Positions 1 through 9,593 of a stretch of 60,941 nt of DNA are shown here, one piece after another. The stretch spans positions 1-60,941 of the forward strand of contig JABXIJ010000022.1 in assembly GCA_013373105.1 (NCBI GenBank), given 5' to 3'. The notes beneath the pieces were generated by a model. That model was not told where the DNA came from, made no database searches, and was given only the letters and a program-made list of their open reading frames with translations. Source of the DNA: Flavobacteriaceae bacterium (GTDB taxonomy: Bacteria > Bacteroidota > Bacteroidia > Flavobacteriales > Flavobacteriaceae). The stretch's first letter is position 1, and every line of letters begins with the position of its first letter. Made by a program: the position numbers and the translations under genes.

Positions 1-3
1 CTG

Positions 4-11
4 CAAAGATA
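4..11 (-). promoter_or_regulatory. -7 promoter element for a gene left of the window
   Basis: The minus strand reads TATCTTTG, a full match to the Bacteroidota -7 consensus TAnnTTTG. It points out of the window, so a leftward gene probably begins just beyond position 1. No -33 element was sought in detail. Confidence 0.4.
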
Positions 12-93
12 ATACTACTATCCCTTATCAACCAAATTTTTTTAACGAAAAAAATAAAGAATTTTATACCCTGAAATCAACTCAATGAAAAAC

Positions 94-111
94 AATTAGT
101 TAAAACTAATT
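94..111 (-). terminator. Weak terminator of the ligA-DUF4294 operon
   Basis: AATTAGTT and AACTAATT form an 8-bp stem with a two-base gap (the end pairs would open). On the minus strand a run of five T follows. It lies about 20 bp past the DUF4294 stop codon. The stem is all A/T except one pair, so it is weak. Confidence 0.45.
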
Positions 112-132
112 ATTATTTAATTTAGTGGGTAT

Positions 133-855
133 TTATTTTTTTCTTTTACGAATCTTAGCAAACATATCTTTATAAACTTGGACATCGATTTGTGCTTTTT
201 TATCGATTATTATCTTTTGAAAATCAAATTTAAGTTTTGAAGGTTGTCTTTTTAAAAGATCTTTTTGAAAGGCTTGCTGTAGAATATATTCAATAAGAAA
301 ATCTTCATTTTCTTTTTCTGGCTGATATTCATCCTTTAAAGATAACTTAAAAAGATTGGCAGTTGTGTTGTACCAAAATGCGCGCCATCCACTTCGTAAT
401 CCTCTAATATTATTGAACGCAGTTTTACCTGTCTGTCTATGAATCAACTTAATTAAAATGCGCCCTTCTGTTTTGGTCATCTTTTTTATTTGATCTGTAA
501 ACTCACCTTCTATATATCTTTGTATTAATGTAGTATATTTCCTTTTTTTACTTTTAGATGGTATTCTTGACAATCTAGCATTTAATGTATCTAATCGTTC
601 AGAAGCAAGTTTTGCATAAGGATACGCTTTAAATACTTTTCTAGTAAACCATAGATAATAACGAATATCTTCTCTAGATTTAAACTTTGGTTTTGGTAAA
701 AGGGTGATTTCATCAAACTTTATTGTAAGTGTATCTCCTGGTTTTACAAATGTGTAATCTTCTACTTTGTATGGTAAGGAATCTAAGACTTCTTTTTTTT
801 GAGCACTTGTTTGAAGTGACACTAATATTATATATGTAAAAAGGATTTTTTTCAA
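133..855 (-). CDS. DUF4294 domain exported protein
   Basis: A 240-residue protein with an N-terminal signal peptide (MKKILFTYIILVSLQTSAQ) and a basic C-terminus. Residues about 60-110, including YYLWFTRKVFKAYPYAKLA, match the conserved core of DUF4294, a family of unknown function found almost only in Bacteroidota. It starts 23 bp after the ligA stop on the same strand and is probably the distal gene of that operon. No catalytic motif is visible and no function can be assigned. Confidence 0.8.
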   Translation of the reverse strand: MKKILFTYIILVSLQTSAQKKEVLDSLPYKVEDYTFVKPGDTLTIKFDEITLLPKPKFKSREDIRYYLWFTRKVFKAYPYAKLASERLDTLNARLSRIPSKSKKRKYTTLIQRYIEGEFTDQIKKMTKTEGRILIKLIHRQTGKTAFNNIRGLRSGWRAFWYNTTANLFKLSLKDEYQPEKENEDFLIEYILQQAFQKDLLKRQPSKLKFDFQKIIIDKKAQIDVQVYKDMFAKIRKRKK

Positions 856-878
856 TATGAAATTTATATAGATTTATT

Positions 879-2885
<2,007 letters not shown>

Positions 2886-2886
2886 T

Positions 2887-2894
2887 CAAAAATA
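2887..2894 (-). promoter_or_regulatory. ligA -7 promoter element
   Basis: Minus strand TATTTTTG matches TAnnTTTG exactly and ends 7 nt before the ligA ATG. The start site should fall within a few bases of the start codon. Confidence 0.5.
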
Positions 2895-2934
2895 AAACAA
2901 TAATTATAGAAGTTAATAGTAAATAAATATAAAA

Positions 2935-2950
2935 TGTAACTTATGTTACA
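2935..2950. promoter_or_regulatory. Inverted repeat TGTAAC-N4-GTTACA
   Basis: A perfect dyad with 6-bp arms and a 4-bp spacer in the ligA/SQR divergent region. Its size resembles sites of the Crp/Fnr superfamily. It is centred 27 bp upstream of a second dyad at 2962-2977. Which regulator binds is unknown. Confidence 0.5.
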
Positions 2951-2961
2951 CAACAGAATTA

Positions 2962-2977
2962 TATGACTTTTATCATA
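2962..2977. promoter_or_regulatory. Inverted repeat TATGA-N6-TCATA, possible activator site
   Basis: A perfect dyad with 5-bp arms, laid out like a Crp/Fnr-family operator. Its centre (2969.5) is about 41-44 bp upstream of the start site predicted from the SQR -7 element, which is the class II activator position. No -33 TTG is visible at this promoter, which also suggests dependence on an activator. Confidence 0.5.
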
Positions 2978-2998
2978 ATTAGAGCTTTATATTTTAAG

Positions 2999-3006
2999 TA
3001 GTTTTG
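2999..3006 (+). promoter_or_regulatory. -7 element of the sulfur operon
   Basis: TAGTTTTG matches TAnnTTTG exactly and ends 18 nt before the SQR ATG at 3025. Confidence 0.5.
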
Positions 3007-3024
3007 ATCTATAAATTTTTAATT

Positions 3025-4260
3025 ATGAAAAACTTAGTCATTTTAGGAGCAGGAACATCAGGAACAATGATGGCTAATCATTTAGTTTCTAAATTACCAA
3101 AAAAAGAATGGAAAATATATATTGTAGATCAATACAAAACACACTATTATCAACCTGGCTTTTTGTTTTTGCCTTTTGACATTTACACTGAAAATCAAGT
3201 AAAAAAAGAAGGTAAAAAATTTATTCCGAAAGGTGTTGATTACGTTCAACAAAAAATTGATCGTATTGATAGCGAAAATAATCTGGTGCAATTGGAAAAT
3301 GGCGTATTGAGTTATGACATTTTAATTATTGCAACAGGATCTAAAATTGCTCCAGATGAAGTAGAGGGGATGCACAGTACTGAATGGAGAAAATCAATCT
3401 TTGATTTTTACACTTATGAAGGCGCCTTAGCCCTTAGAAATAAGTTGCGCAATTTCAAAAAAGGAAAAATGGTGGTGCATGTTACGGAAATGCCAATCAA
3501 ATGTCCAGTTGCACCATTGGAATTTGCCTTTTTAGCTGACTCTTACTTTGATAAAAAAGGTATTCGAAATGATGTTGAAATAACCTATGTTACTCCGCTT
3601 TCAGGAGCTTTTACCAAAGAATATACCTCAAAAACATTAGGGTACTTATTGGAAGAAAAGAACATTAAATTGGTACCTGATTTCGCAATCGAGAAAGTTG
3701 ATTATGAAAACAATAAGATTGTAGATTATGCCGATCAAGAGGTTGATTATGACTTACTTGTTACTGTACCAACAAATATGGGTGACGAAGTAATTGAAAG
3801 ATCTGGTTTGGGTGATGAATTAAATTTTGTTCCTACACACAAACATACTTTACAATCTATAGATCATAAAAATATTTTTGTTATTGGTGATGCAACCAAT
3901 GTTCCAGCCTCAAAGGCGGGATCAGTAGCTCATTTCCAAGCAGAGACATTAACCGATAATATCTTACTTTATATTAATGAAAAACCATTAAAAGAAGAAT
4001 TCGACGGACATGCCAATTGTTTCATAGAAACAGGTAAAAACAAAGCTCTTTTAATAGACTTTAATTACGAACAGGAACCAGTTTCAGGAACGTTTCCATT
4101 TGCAAAAATTGGACCTTTAAAACTGCTAAAAGAAAGCATTTTTAATCACTGGGGAAAATTAGCCTTTAGATGGATTTATTGGAATATGTTACTTAAAGGA
4201 ATACCTATTCCTTTTGTTTCAAGAAACATGAGCACAGCTGGAAAAAATATTAACAAATAA
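3025..4260 (+). CDS. Sulfide:quinone oxidoreductase-like flavoprotein
   Basis: 411 residues from the ATG at 3025; the reading frame opens at a TTG at 3004, but the family begins at MKNLVILGAGTSG. This is a two-dinucleotide-domain FAD oxidoreductase: GAGTSG near residue 9, ATGSK near 103 and the second FAD motif NIFVIGDATNVPASKAG near 283. Cys160 in PIKCPVAP matches the conserved active-site cysteine of SQR/flavocytochrome c proteins. A second cysteine is at 332; a cysteine equivalent to the first of the classical three is absent. It probably oxidises sulfide at the membrane and passes electrons to quinone. It heads an operon with DsrC/TusE-like and DsrE2-like sulfur carriers, which supports a sulfur role. 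Confidence 0.85.
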   Translation: MKNLVILGAGTSGTMMANHLVSKLPKKEWKIYIVDQYKTHYYQPGFLFLPFDIYTENQVKKEGKKFIPKGVDYVQQKIDRIDSENNLVQLENGVLSYDILIIATGSKIAPDEVEGMHSTEWRKSIFDFYTYEGALALRNKLRNFKKGKMVVHVTEMPIKCPVAPLEFAFLADSYFDKKGIRNDVEITYVTPLSGAFTKEYTSKTLGYLLEEKNIKLVPDFAIEKVDYENNKIVDYADQEVDYDLLVTVPTNMGDEVIERSGLGDELNFVPTHKHTLQSIDHKNIFVIGDATNVPASKAGSVAHFQAETLTDNILLYINEKPLKEEFDGHANCFIETGKNKALLIDFNYEQEPVSGTFPFAKIGPLKLLKESIFNHWGKLAFRWIYWNMLLKGIPIPFVSRNMSTAGKNINK

Positions 4261-4272
4261 AATATAGAAATC

Positions 4273-4581
4273 ATGATAAAAACAATTAAAAACATAGAAT
4301 TAAATGTAAATGATGAAGGTTATTTACAAGATTTCTCTCAATGGACAAAAGAAATTGGGATAGAATTAGCAAAAGAACACGATATAGAATTAACAGATAA
4401 ACACTGGGAAGTAATTAATTATATACAAGAACAAGTAGCAGCTAACAAACCACTATCTATTAGAGGAATTAAAAAAAGTGGCGTTATAGACATTAAACAA
4501 TTTTATGCTTTATTCCCAGGAGGACCATTAAAAGTATCTACAAAAATTGCTGGAGTACCAAAACCGAAAAGTTGTATTTAA
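4273..4581 (+). CDS. DsrC/TusE family sulfur carrier, single cysteine
   Basis: A 102-residue DsrC/TusE/DsvC family protein. The fold-defining segments are present (DEGYLQDFSQWTKEIG near residue 14, HWEVINYIQE, FPGGPLK near 81), as is the C-terminal arm ending KPKSCI. The penultimate Cys101 is the sulfur-accepting cysteine. The second cysteine of true DsrC, 11 residues upstream, is Thr90 here. Like TusE, it should carry a persulfide but cannot form the DsrC intramolecular di- or trisulfide. It lies 12 bp after the SQR gene and 11 bp before the DsrE2-like gene, so it may take sulfane sulfur made by that pathway. Confidence 0.88.
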   Translation: MIKTIKNIELNVNDEGYLQDFSQWTKEIGIELAKEHDIELTDKHWEVINYIQEQVAANKPLSIRGIKKSGVIDIKQFYALFPGGPLKVSTKIAGVPKPKSCI

Positions 4582-4592
4582 ACTTAGAAATT

Positions 4593-5069
4593 ATGAGCAA
4601 AACAAAAGTTAAAAAAATGCTTTTTATATTATCAAAAGCAACAATAGAAAATGTTTACGCAGCATTTATTATGGCAAATGGTGCAAGAATGGAAGGTATA
4701 GAATCTGAAATCTTTTTTACTTTCTTTGGTTTAGAAGCAATTCAGAAAAAGAAATTAGAACATTTAAGAGTAGCAACTGTTGGAAACCCTGCAATGCACA
4801 TACCTACAATGTTAGGAGGTTTACCAGGAATGGAAGCTCTAGCCACTAAAATGATGAAAAAAGAGATGGAAAAATTAGATATGCCTCCTGTTGGTGAGTT
4901 TTTAGAAATACTTTCTGATTCTGGTTGTAAATTATGGGCTTGTAAATTAGCTGTAGAAATGTTTCATTTAGAAAGAAAAGATTTAATTGATGAAGTAGAT
5001 GATATTATAACAGTTGGTGATTTTTACTCAAGAGCAGACCAAGAAAACACACATCTACTTTTCATTTAA
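4593..5069 (+). CDS. DsrE2-like sulfur transfer protein
   Basis: 158 residues from the ATG at 4593; an in-frame TTG at 4572 would overlap the previous gene and add residues absent from the family. It belongs to the DsrE/DsrF/DrsH-like superfamily, closest to DsrE2: N-terminal strand KKMLFILSKATIENVYAAF, a GLPGM segment, and the cysteine pair Cys112/Cys117 in SGCKLWACK, the likely persulfide site. DsrE2 proteins commonly accompany TusA or rhodanese genes; here the partners are an SQR and a TusE-like protein. Last gene of the operon, followed by a strong terminator. Confidence 0.83.
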   Translation: MSKTKVKKMLFILSKATIENVYAAFIMANGARMEGIESEIFFTFFGLEAIQKKKLEHLRVATVGNPAMHIPTMLGGLPGMEALATKMMKKEMEKLDMPPVGEFLEILSDSGCKLWACKLAVEMFHLERKDLIDEVDDIITVGDFYSRADQENTHLLFI

Positions 5070-5140
5070 TTTACAATAATTAATCCCTATACTTTAGAGT
5101 TTTAAATTTTTTGTTTGGTTGATTTTTTAACTCTAAAATA

Positions 5141-5169
5141 AAACCCAAAACAACTGTTTTGGGTTTTTT
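5141..5169. terminator. Strong terminator of the sulfur operon, bidirectional
   Basis: AAACCCAAAACA and TGTTTTGGGTTT form a 12-bp inverted repeat with a two-base gap, followed by T6 on the plus strand and an A-rich upstream flank. It separates the convergent sulfur operon and GAPDH gene and could serve both. Confidence 0.85.
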
Positions 5170-5192
5170 GATTTAAATATTTAAAACGAATT

Positions 5193-6635
5193 CTAATAAT
5201 AAGTGAATCTTCTAACTTTTGCAATGTGTTTTGCTAAACGCATTACTTGATGAGAATATCCATATTCATTATCGTACCAAACATAAATTACAATTGTATC
5301 TCCATCTGTAATGGTTGCTTTACTATCGAAAATTGAAGGTGCTGTTGTACCAACAATATCGGATGAAACCAATTCATTATCTAGCGAGTATTTTATTTGT
5401 TCTACTAAGTCTCCTTCTAAAGCATGATGTTTTAAAGTTGCATTAATTCCATCTACTGTAACAGGACTTCTTAATTGTAAGTTTAAAATAGCTAAAGAAC
5501 CATTAGGTACAGGTACTCTAATTGCATTCGAAGTTAATTTTCCTTCTAATGCTGGTAAAGCTTTAGCAACAGCTTTTCCTGCTCCTGTTTCTGTAATTAC
5601 CATATTTAAAGCAGCTGCTCTACCTCTTCTGTACTTACTATGCATATTATCAACTAAGTTTTGATCGTTTGTATATGCATGTATGGTTTCTAAATGACCT
5701 TTTTTAATACCATAAGTGTCTTCTAAAACTTTTAAGACAGGAGTTATAGCATTAGTTGTACATGATGCAGCTGAAAAAATATCAACAGTATCTGGATTGT
5801 ATTTTTTATGATTTACACCATGAACAATATTTGGTACACCTTTACCTGGTGCAGTTAACAATACTTTGCTAGCTCCTTTAGCTTTTAGGTGCCTACTCAA
5901 TGCTGCTTCATCTCTAAAAGCACCTGTATTATCTATAATTAAAGCATCGTTAATGTTGTATGTTGTATAGTCAATATCTTCTGGATTATTTGCAGAAATC
6001 ATATGTACAGTTGTACCATTAACTATTAATGCATTGTGTTCTAATTCTACTTGAACAGTTCCTAAAAAATCTCCATGAACAGAATCTGATCGTAATAAAG
6101 AAGCTCTTTTTTCTAATACTGCTTGGTTAATTTCACCACGAGTAACAACAGCTCTTAAACGCAATTGAGAACCTTTACCCATTTTAGACATTAATTCTCT
6201 AGCTAGTAAACGACCTATTCTACCAAAACCATAAAGTACAACATCTTTTGGAGTAATTTCTTTAAACACAGTTGCATCTTTCAATTGTCTTTTTACAAAC
6301 TCAATTTTATCTTCACAACCTGCAGGATTTAAATGACATTCATAAGCCAATTTCCCAATATCAAGTTTAGATGAAGGTAATTCTATTTTATGAATTGCCT
6401 TTGCAATATTTAAAGCATCTACAATTGTAATTGGTTTGTTTACAAATTCTTTAGCGTAATTGATTAGGTTTAAAACCTCACCTGCTCTTTTATCTACTAA
6501 AGGATTTCTAAAAAACACAAGTTCAATAGATTTATCATACCATAATTCATTTACAATATTGATAAATTCTACAGTAGCTTTTCTAGTTTCTGCTTGATTG
6601 GTTACTTCTTTTTCGTAATCTAAAATTGCTGACAT
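5193..6635 (-). CDS. gap: Glyceraldehyde-3-phosphate dehydrogenase, long type
   Basis: 480 residues, about 140 longer than standard GapA. The extra length is an N-terminal region (1-132) of no recognised domain; the Rossmann motif YGFGRIGRLLA begins near 135. The catalytic cysteine is Cys292 in SAASCTTNAITP, with the family helix motif HAYTNDQN downstream. The long form is widespread in Bacteroidota, often beside a conventional GapA, and probably serves glycolysis or gluconeogenesis. Monocistronic, with a 20-bp perfect palindrome just upstream of its -7 element suggesting specific control. Confidence 0.95.
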   Translation of the reverse strand: MSAILDYEKEVTNQAETRKATVEFINIVNELWYDKSIELVFFRNPLVDKRAGEVLNLINYAKEFVNKPITIVDALNIAKAIHKIELPSSKLDIGKLAYECHLNPAGCEDKIEFVKRQLKDATVFKEITPKDVVLYGFGRIGRLLARELMSKMGKGSQLRLRAVVTRGEINQAVLEKRASLLRSDSVHGDFLGTVQVELEHNALIVNGTTVHMISANNPEDIDYTTYNINDALIIDNTGAFRDEAALSRHLKAKGASKVLLTAPGKGVPNIVHGVNHKKYNPDTVDIFSAASCTTNAITPVLKVLEDTYGIKKGHLETIHAYTNDQNLVDNMHSKYRRGRAAALNMVITETGAGKAVAKALPALEGKLTSNAIRVPVPNGSLAILNLQLRSPVTVDGINATLKHHALEGDLVEQIKYSLDNELVSSDIVGTTAPSIFDSKATITDGDTIVIYVWYDNEYGYSHQVMRLAKHIAKVRRFTYY

Positions 6636-6662
6636 AGCTATTTAATGGGTTTAAAATTTTTG

Positions 6663-6670
6663 CAAAAGTA
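6663..6670 (-). promoter_or_regulatory. GAPDH -7 promoter element
   Basis: Minus strand TACTTTTG matches TAnnTTTG; it ends 27 nt before the GAPDH ATG. Confidence 0.5.
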
Positions 6671-6685
6671 TTTTATTTTTTTAAA

Positions 6686-6705
6686 ATACGAAATCGATTT
6701 CGTAT
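6686..6705. promoter_or_regulatory. 20-bp perfect palindrome upstream of GAPDH
   Basis: ATACGAAATCGATTTCGTAT is its own reverse complement. Its centre is about 38 bp upstream of the predicted start site, over the -33 region. An even palindrome with a central CG resembles LacI-family operators, but no such regulator is encoded here. Confidence 0.6.
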
Positions 6706-6720
6706 ATTTTTTTCCAAAAA

Positions 6721-6748
6721 AAAATCCTGATAATTCTATCAGGATTTT
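6721..6748 (-). terminator. Terminator of the HtrA protease gene
   Basis: A 12-bp perfect stem (AAAATCCTGATA/TATCAGGATTTT) with loop ATTC. On the minus strand a T-rich run follows, 20 bp after the protease stop codon. Confidence 0.85.
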
Positions 6749-6768
6749 ATACATAAATTAATTCATCT

Positions 6769-8166
6769 TTATCTAAAACGTAAATACTCTAATTTACCAT
6801 CAGTATTTATCATTTCTATAACAATTGAGTATCTACTATTAGCTACTTTTTCTAGAAGTTTTACAGCTTCTTCTGCAGTTTCTACTACTTCATCATTTAT
6901 TTTAGTAATTACATAATTCTTTAAGCTATTTCTACTATCTCTTTCTGCAGTAGCTATAATTCTAACTCCATTTTTTATACCTCTACTTTTTAATTCTTTT
7001 TTAGAAAGATCTTTTAATTCCCATTTAAATGCGTTAGAAATATATCGCTTAGGTTTTTTACTTAACTCTACACTTTTAGTAATGTTTTTACCATTTCTAT
7101 CAACAGTAACATTTACATATTCTCCTGGTCGTTTAGCTGTTAATTGACCTACTAGTTCAGAGAATTTTGAGATTTTTACATTATTTATTCTCTTAATAAC
7201 ATCTCCATCTTTTAAACCAGCTTTTCTTGCTCCACCATCATAAAATACTTCTGCTATTTTTACACCATCAATATCTGTATCGCTATTATCTATACTAATT
7301 CCAAGTACAGCTTCTTGCACCATACCAAACTCTAATAAATCATCAACTATTTTTTTAGCAATGTTAGATGGCACTGCAAAAGAATACCCCACAAAAGAAC
7401 CAGTTCTTGACGAAATTGCAGTATTTATACCTACCAATTCTCCTCTAACGTTAACTAAAGCACCACCACTATTTCCTGGGTTTACAGCTGCATCTGTTTG
7501 AATGAATGATTCAATATTTCCATTTCCTTCTAAATCTCTACCTTTTGCACTAACTATACCTGCAGTTACTGTTGAAGTTAAATTATAAGGGTTACCAACA
7601 GCTAAAACCCACTCACCTACTTGAATATTATCTGAATTAGCAAAAGGAGTAAATGGTAATGCTTGTTCAGCATCAATTTTTAATAAGGCAATATCGTTTC
7701 TTTTATCTGTACCAATTAATTCTGCCTTATATTTCTTTTTATTATTCAAGGTAATTTCAATTTCGTTTGCAGAATCAATTACATGATTGTTAGTTACTAT
7801 ATAACCATCTGCAGAAATAATTACACCACTACCTGTTCCAATTTGCTCGTATTTTCGAGTTCCACCACCTCCAAAAAACAACTCAGCAAAAGGATTTGTT
7901 TGCGTTCTTATGGCTGTATTTTTCACATGAACCACTGAATTTAATGTCTTTTGCGCTGCCGTTCTAAAATCAATTGAAACTGCATCATCATCAATAGTTA
8001 CATTAGTTTTATTGAATGCAGGATTATAATTCGTTTGAATTGTTTCTAATGAATCAGGAGAGTTTTGCTGTAGAATAACTTGATCATTGAAAAATAACTT
8101 ATAACCACCTAAAGTTAACACCCCTCCTAAAATTGCAACACTAAGTAAATTGAAGAATTTTTTCAT
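6769..8166 (-). CDS. HtrA/Deg family periplasmic serine protease
   Basis: 465 residues: an N-terminal signal anchor (residues 1-26), a trypsin-like domain with the complete triad His128 (TNNHVID), Asp158 (RNDIALLKI) and Ser233 (GNSGGALVN), and two C-terminal PDZ regions (about 270-370 and a more divergent 385-465). It degrades or refolds misfolded envelope proteins. Single gene with its own promoter (8189-8196) and terminator. DegP, DegQ and DegS cannot be told apart by sequence in Bacteroidota, so no gene symbol is given. Confidence 0.94.
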   Translation of the reverse strand: MKKFFNLLSVAILGGVLTLGGYKLFFNDQVILQQNSPDSLETIQTNYNPAFNKTNVTIDDDAVSIDFRTAAQKTLNSVVHVKNTAIRTQTNPFAELFFGGGGTRKYEQIGTGSGVIISADGYIVTNNHVIDSANEIEITLNNKKKYKAELIGTDKRNDIALLKIDAEQALPFTPFANSDNIQVGEWVLAVGNPYNLTSTVTAGIVSAKGRDLEGNGNIESFIQTDAAVNPGNSGGALVNVRGELVGINTAISSRTGSFVGYSFAVPSNIAKKIVDDLLEFGMVQEAVLGISIDNSDTDIDGVKIAEVFYDGGARKAGLKDGDVIKRINNVKISKFSELVGQLTAKRPGEYVNVTVDRNGKNITKSVELSKKPKRYISNAFKWELKDLSKKELKSRGIKNGVRIIATAERDSRNSLKNYVITKINDEVVETAEEAVKLLEKVANSRYSIVIEMINTDGKLEYLRFR

Positions 8167-8188
8167 AATAATAATTTTTTAATACAAT

Positions 8189-8196
8189 CAAATATA
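8189..8196 (-). promoter_or_regulatory. HtrA gene -7 element
   Basis: Minus strand TATATTTG matches TAnnTTTG and ends 22 nt before the protease ATG. Confidence 0.5.
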
Positions 8197-8284
8197 CAAT
8201 TTTAACAATTTTAAATAATCTGTTTAACTTGTTTTAACTCAATTTAACCACAATTTAACAGCTATTATTTAGTACTAAAATCAT

Positions 8285-8292
8285 TACATTTG
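8285..8292 (+). promoter_or_regulatory. dapF -7 element, near-leaderless
   Basis: TACATTTG matches TAnnTTTG and ends only 4 nt before the dapF ATG, so the transcript should start at or within a few bases of the start codon. Confidence 0.5.
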
Positions 8293-8296
8293 TTCT

Positions 8297-9067
8297 ATGC
8301 AAATTAGGTTTTATAAATACCAAGGAACAGGCAATGATTTTGTTATGATTGATAACAGAACAAAAACCTTTCCAAAAGAAAAAACTGACATAATTTCACA
8401 ATTATGTGACAGAAATTTTGGTATTGGTGCAGATGGTATTATTTTATTAGAGAACGATAATTCTTTTGACTTTAGAATGATTTACTATAATGCAGATGGT
8501 ACTGAAACCTTTTGTGGAAATGGTGGAAGATGTGCAGTCGCTTTTGCGAAACAATTAAAAATTATTGAAAACAACACAAAATTTATAGCAGTAGATGGTG
8601 AGCATTTTGCAACTATTTCTAATGGTATTGTTTCCTTAAAAATGATTGACGTTAATGAAATTAATATCAATGATAATTCTGTATTCGTTTACACAGGAAC
8701 ACAACATCATGTTGAAATGGTTGAAAACTTAGACAACTATCCTGTTTTTGAAAAAGGTAAAACTATTCGTTATTCATACAAAGAACCTGGTAGCAATGTT
8801 AATTTTGTTGAACAATTAAACGACAAGACATTTAGAGTTAGAACTTACGAAAAAGGTGTTGAAAATGAAACTTTAGCTTGTGGTACAGGTGTAACTGCTG
8901 TTGCAATTGCAATGCATAAAACCAAAAGAACCTCTGCCAATTCTATAATATTACCTGTAGAAGGTGGTGAATTAAAAGTGTCCTTTACAGAAAAAAATGG
9001 CAATTATAAAGACGTATATTTAACAGGACCTGCTACATTTATTTTTTCAGGGAGTATTACAATCTGA
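8297..9067 (+). CDS. dapF: Diaminopimelate epimerase
   Basis: 256 residues. Interconverts LL- and meso-diaminopimelate for peptidoglycan and lysine synthesis. The two active-site cysteines are in their conserved settings: Cys73 in CGNGGRCA and Cys195 in LACGTGVTA. The N-terminus (RFYKYQGTGNDFVMIDNR) is typical, confirming the start. It heads a four-gene run of mainly cell-wall genes and overlaps the next gene by one base. Confidence 0.97.
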   Translation: MQIRFYKYQGTGNDFVMIDNRTKTFPKEKTDIISQLCDRNFGIGADGIILLENDNSFDFRMIYYNADGTETFCGNGGRCAVAFAKQLKIIENNTKFIAVDGEHFATISNGIVSLKMIDVNEININDNSVFVYTGTQHHVEMVENLDNYPVFEKGKTIRYSYKEPGSNVNFVEQLNDKTFRVRTYEKGVENETLACGTGVTAVAIAMHKTKRTSANSIILPVEGGELKVSFTEKNGNYKDVYLTGPATFIFSGSITI

Positions 9068-9588
9068 TGCAATCACTTAAAAATAAAAATATAACTTTAA
9101 GAGCGCTAGAGGCAGAAGACCTTAACTTTTTATTTTCTATAGAAAACAACGAAAATTTTTGGGAAGTAAGTCATACTCAAACTCCTTTTTCAAAATATGT
9201 TTTAAAATTATACTTAGAAAATTCTCATTTAGATATCTATGAAACCAAACAACTAAGATTAGTTATTGTAGAAAATATTTCTGAAAAAGCTATTGGTTTA
9301 ATTGATTTATTCGACTTTAATCCACAACATAAAAGAGCTGGAATTGGTATTCTTATAGAACAAAACCATCGAAAAAAAGGTTATGCTTCAGAAGCCCTAG
9401 CTTCTCTAATACAATATACTTTTACTCATTTAGATTTACATCAATTGTATTGTAATATTTTAGTTGACAATATAGAAAGTATAGGTTTGTTTAAAAAACA
9501 TAATTTTTCTAAAATTGGTGTAAAAAAAGATTGGATATACAACAACAAAACTTTTAAAGACGAAGTTTTATTTCAATTGATTAAATAA
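9067..9588 (+). CDS. GNAT N-acetyltransferase, RimJ/RimL-like
   Basis: 173 residues. Starts in MQSLKNKNITLRALEAEDL, the usual opening of RimJ/RimL-type acetyltransferases. The acetyl-CoA-binding region is GIGILIEQNHRKKGYASEAL (about 95-115), followed by the conserved helix and NxxSIGLFKKHNF. Its substrate (ribosomal protein, small molecule or other) cannot be read from sequence. Translationally coupled to dapF by a one-base TGATG overlap. Confidence 0.85.
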   Translation: MQSLKNKNITLRALEAEDLNFLFSIENNENFWEVSHTQTPFSKYVLKLYLENSHLDIYETKQLRLVIVENISEKAIGLIDLFDFNPQHKRAGIGILIEQNHRKKGYASEALASLIQYTFTHLDLHQLYCNILVDNIESIGLFKKHNFSKIGVKKDWIYNNKTFKDEVLFQLIK

Positions 9589-9593
9589 TAGTT

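Noticed and set aside
3004..3024. Longer start for the SQR-like protein
   Set aside because: The TTG at 3004 lies in the -7 element; the ATG at 3025 gives the family N-terminus.
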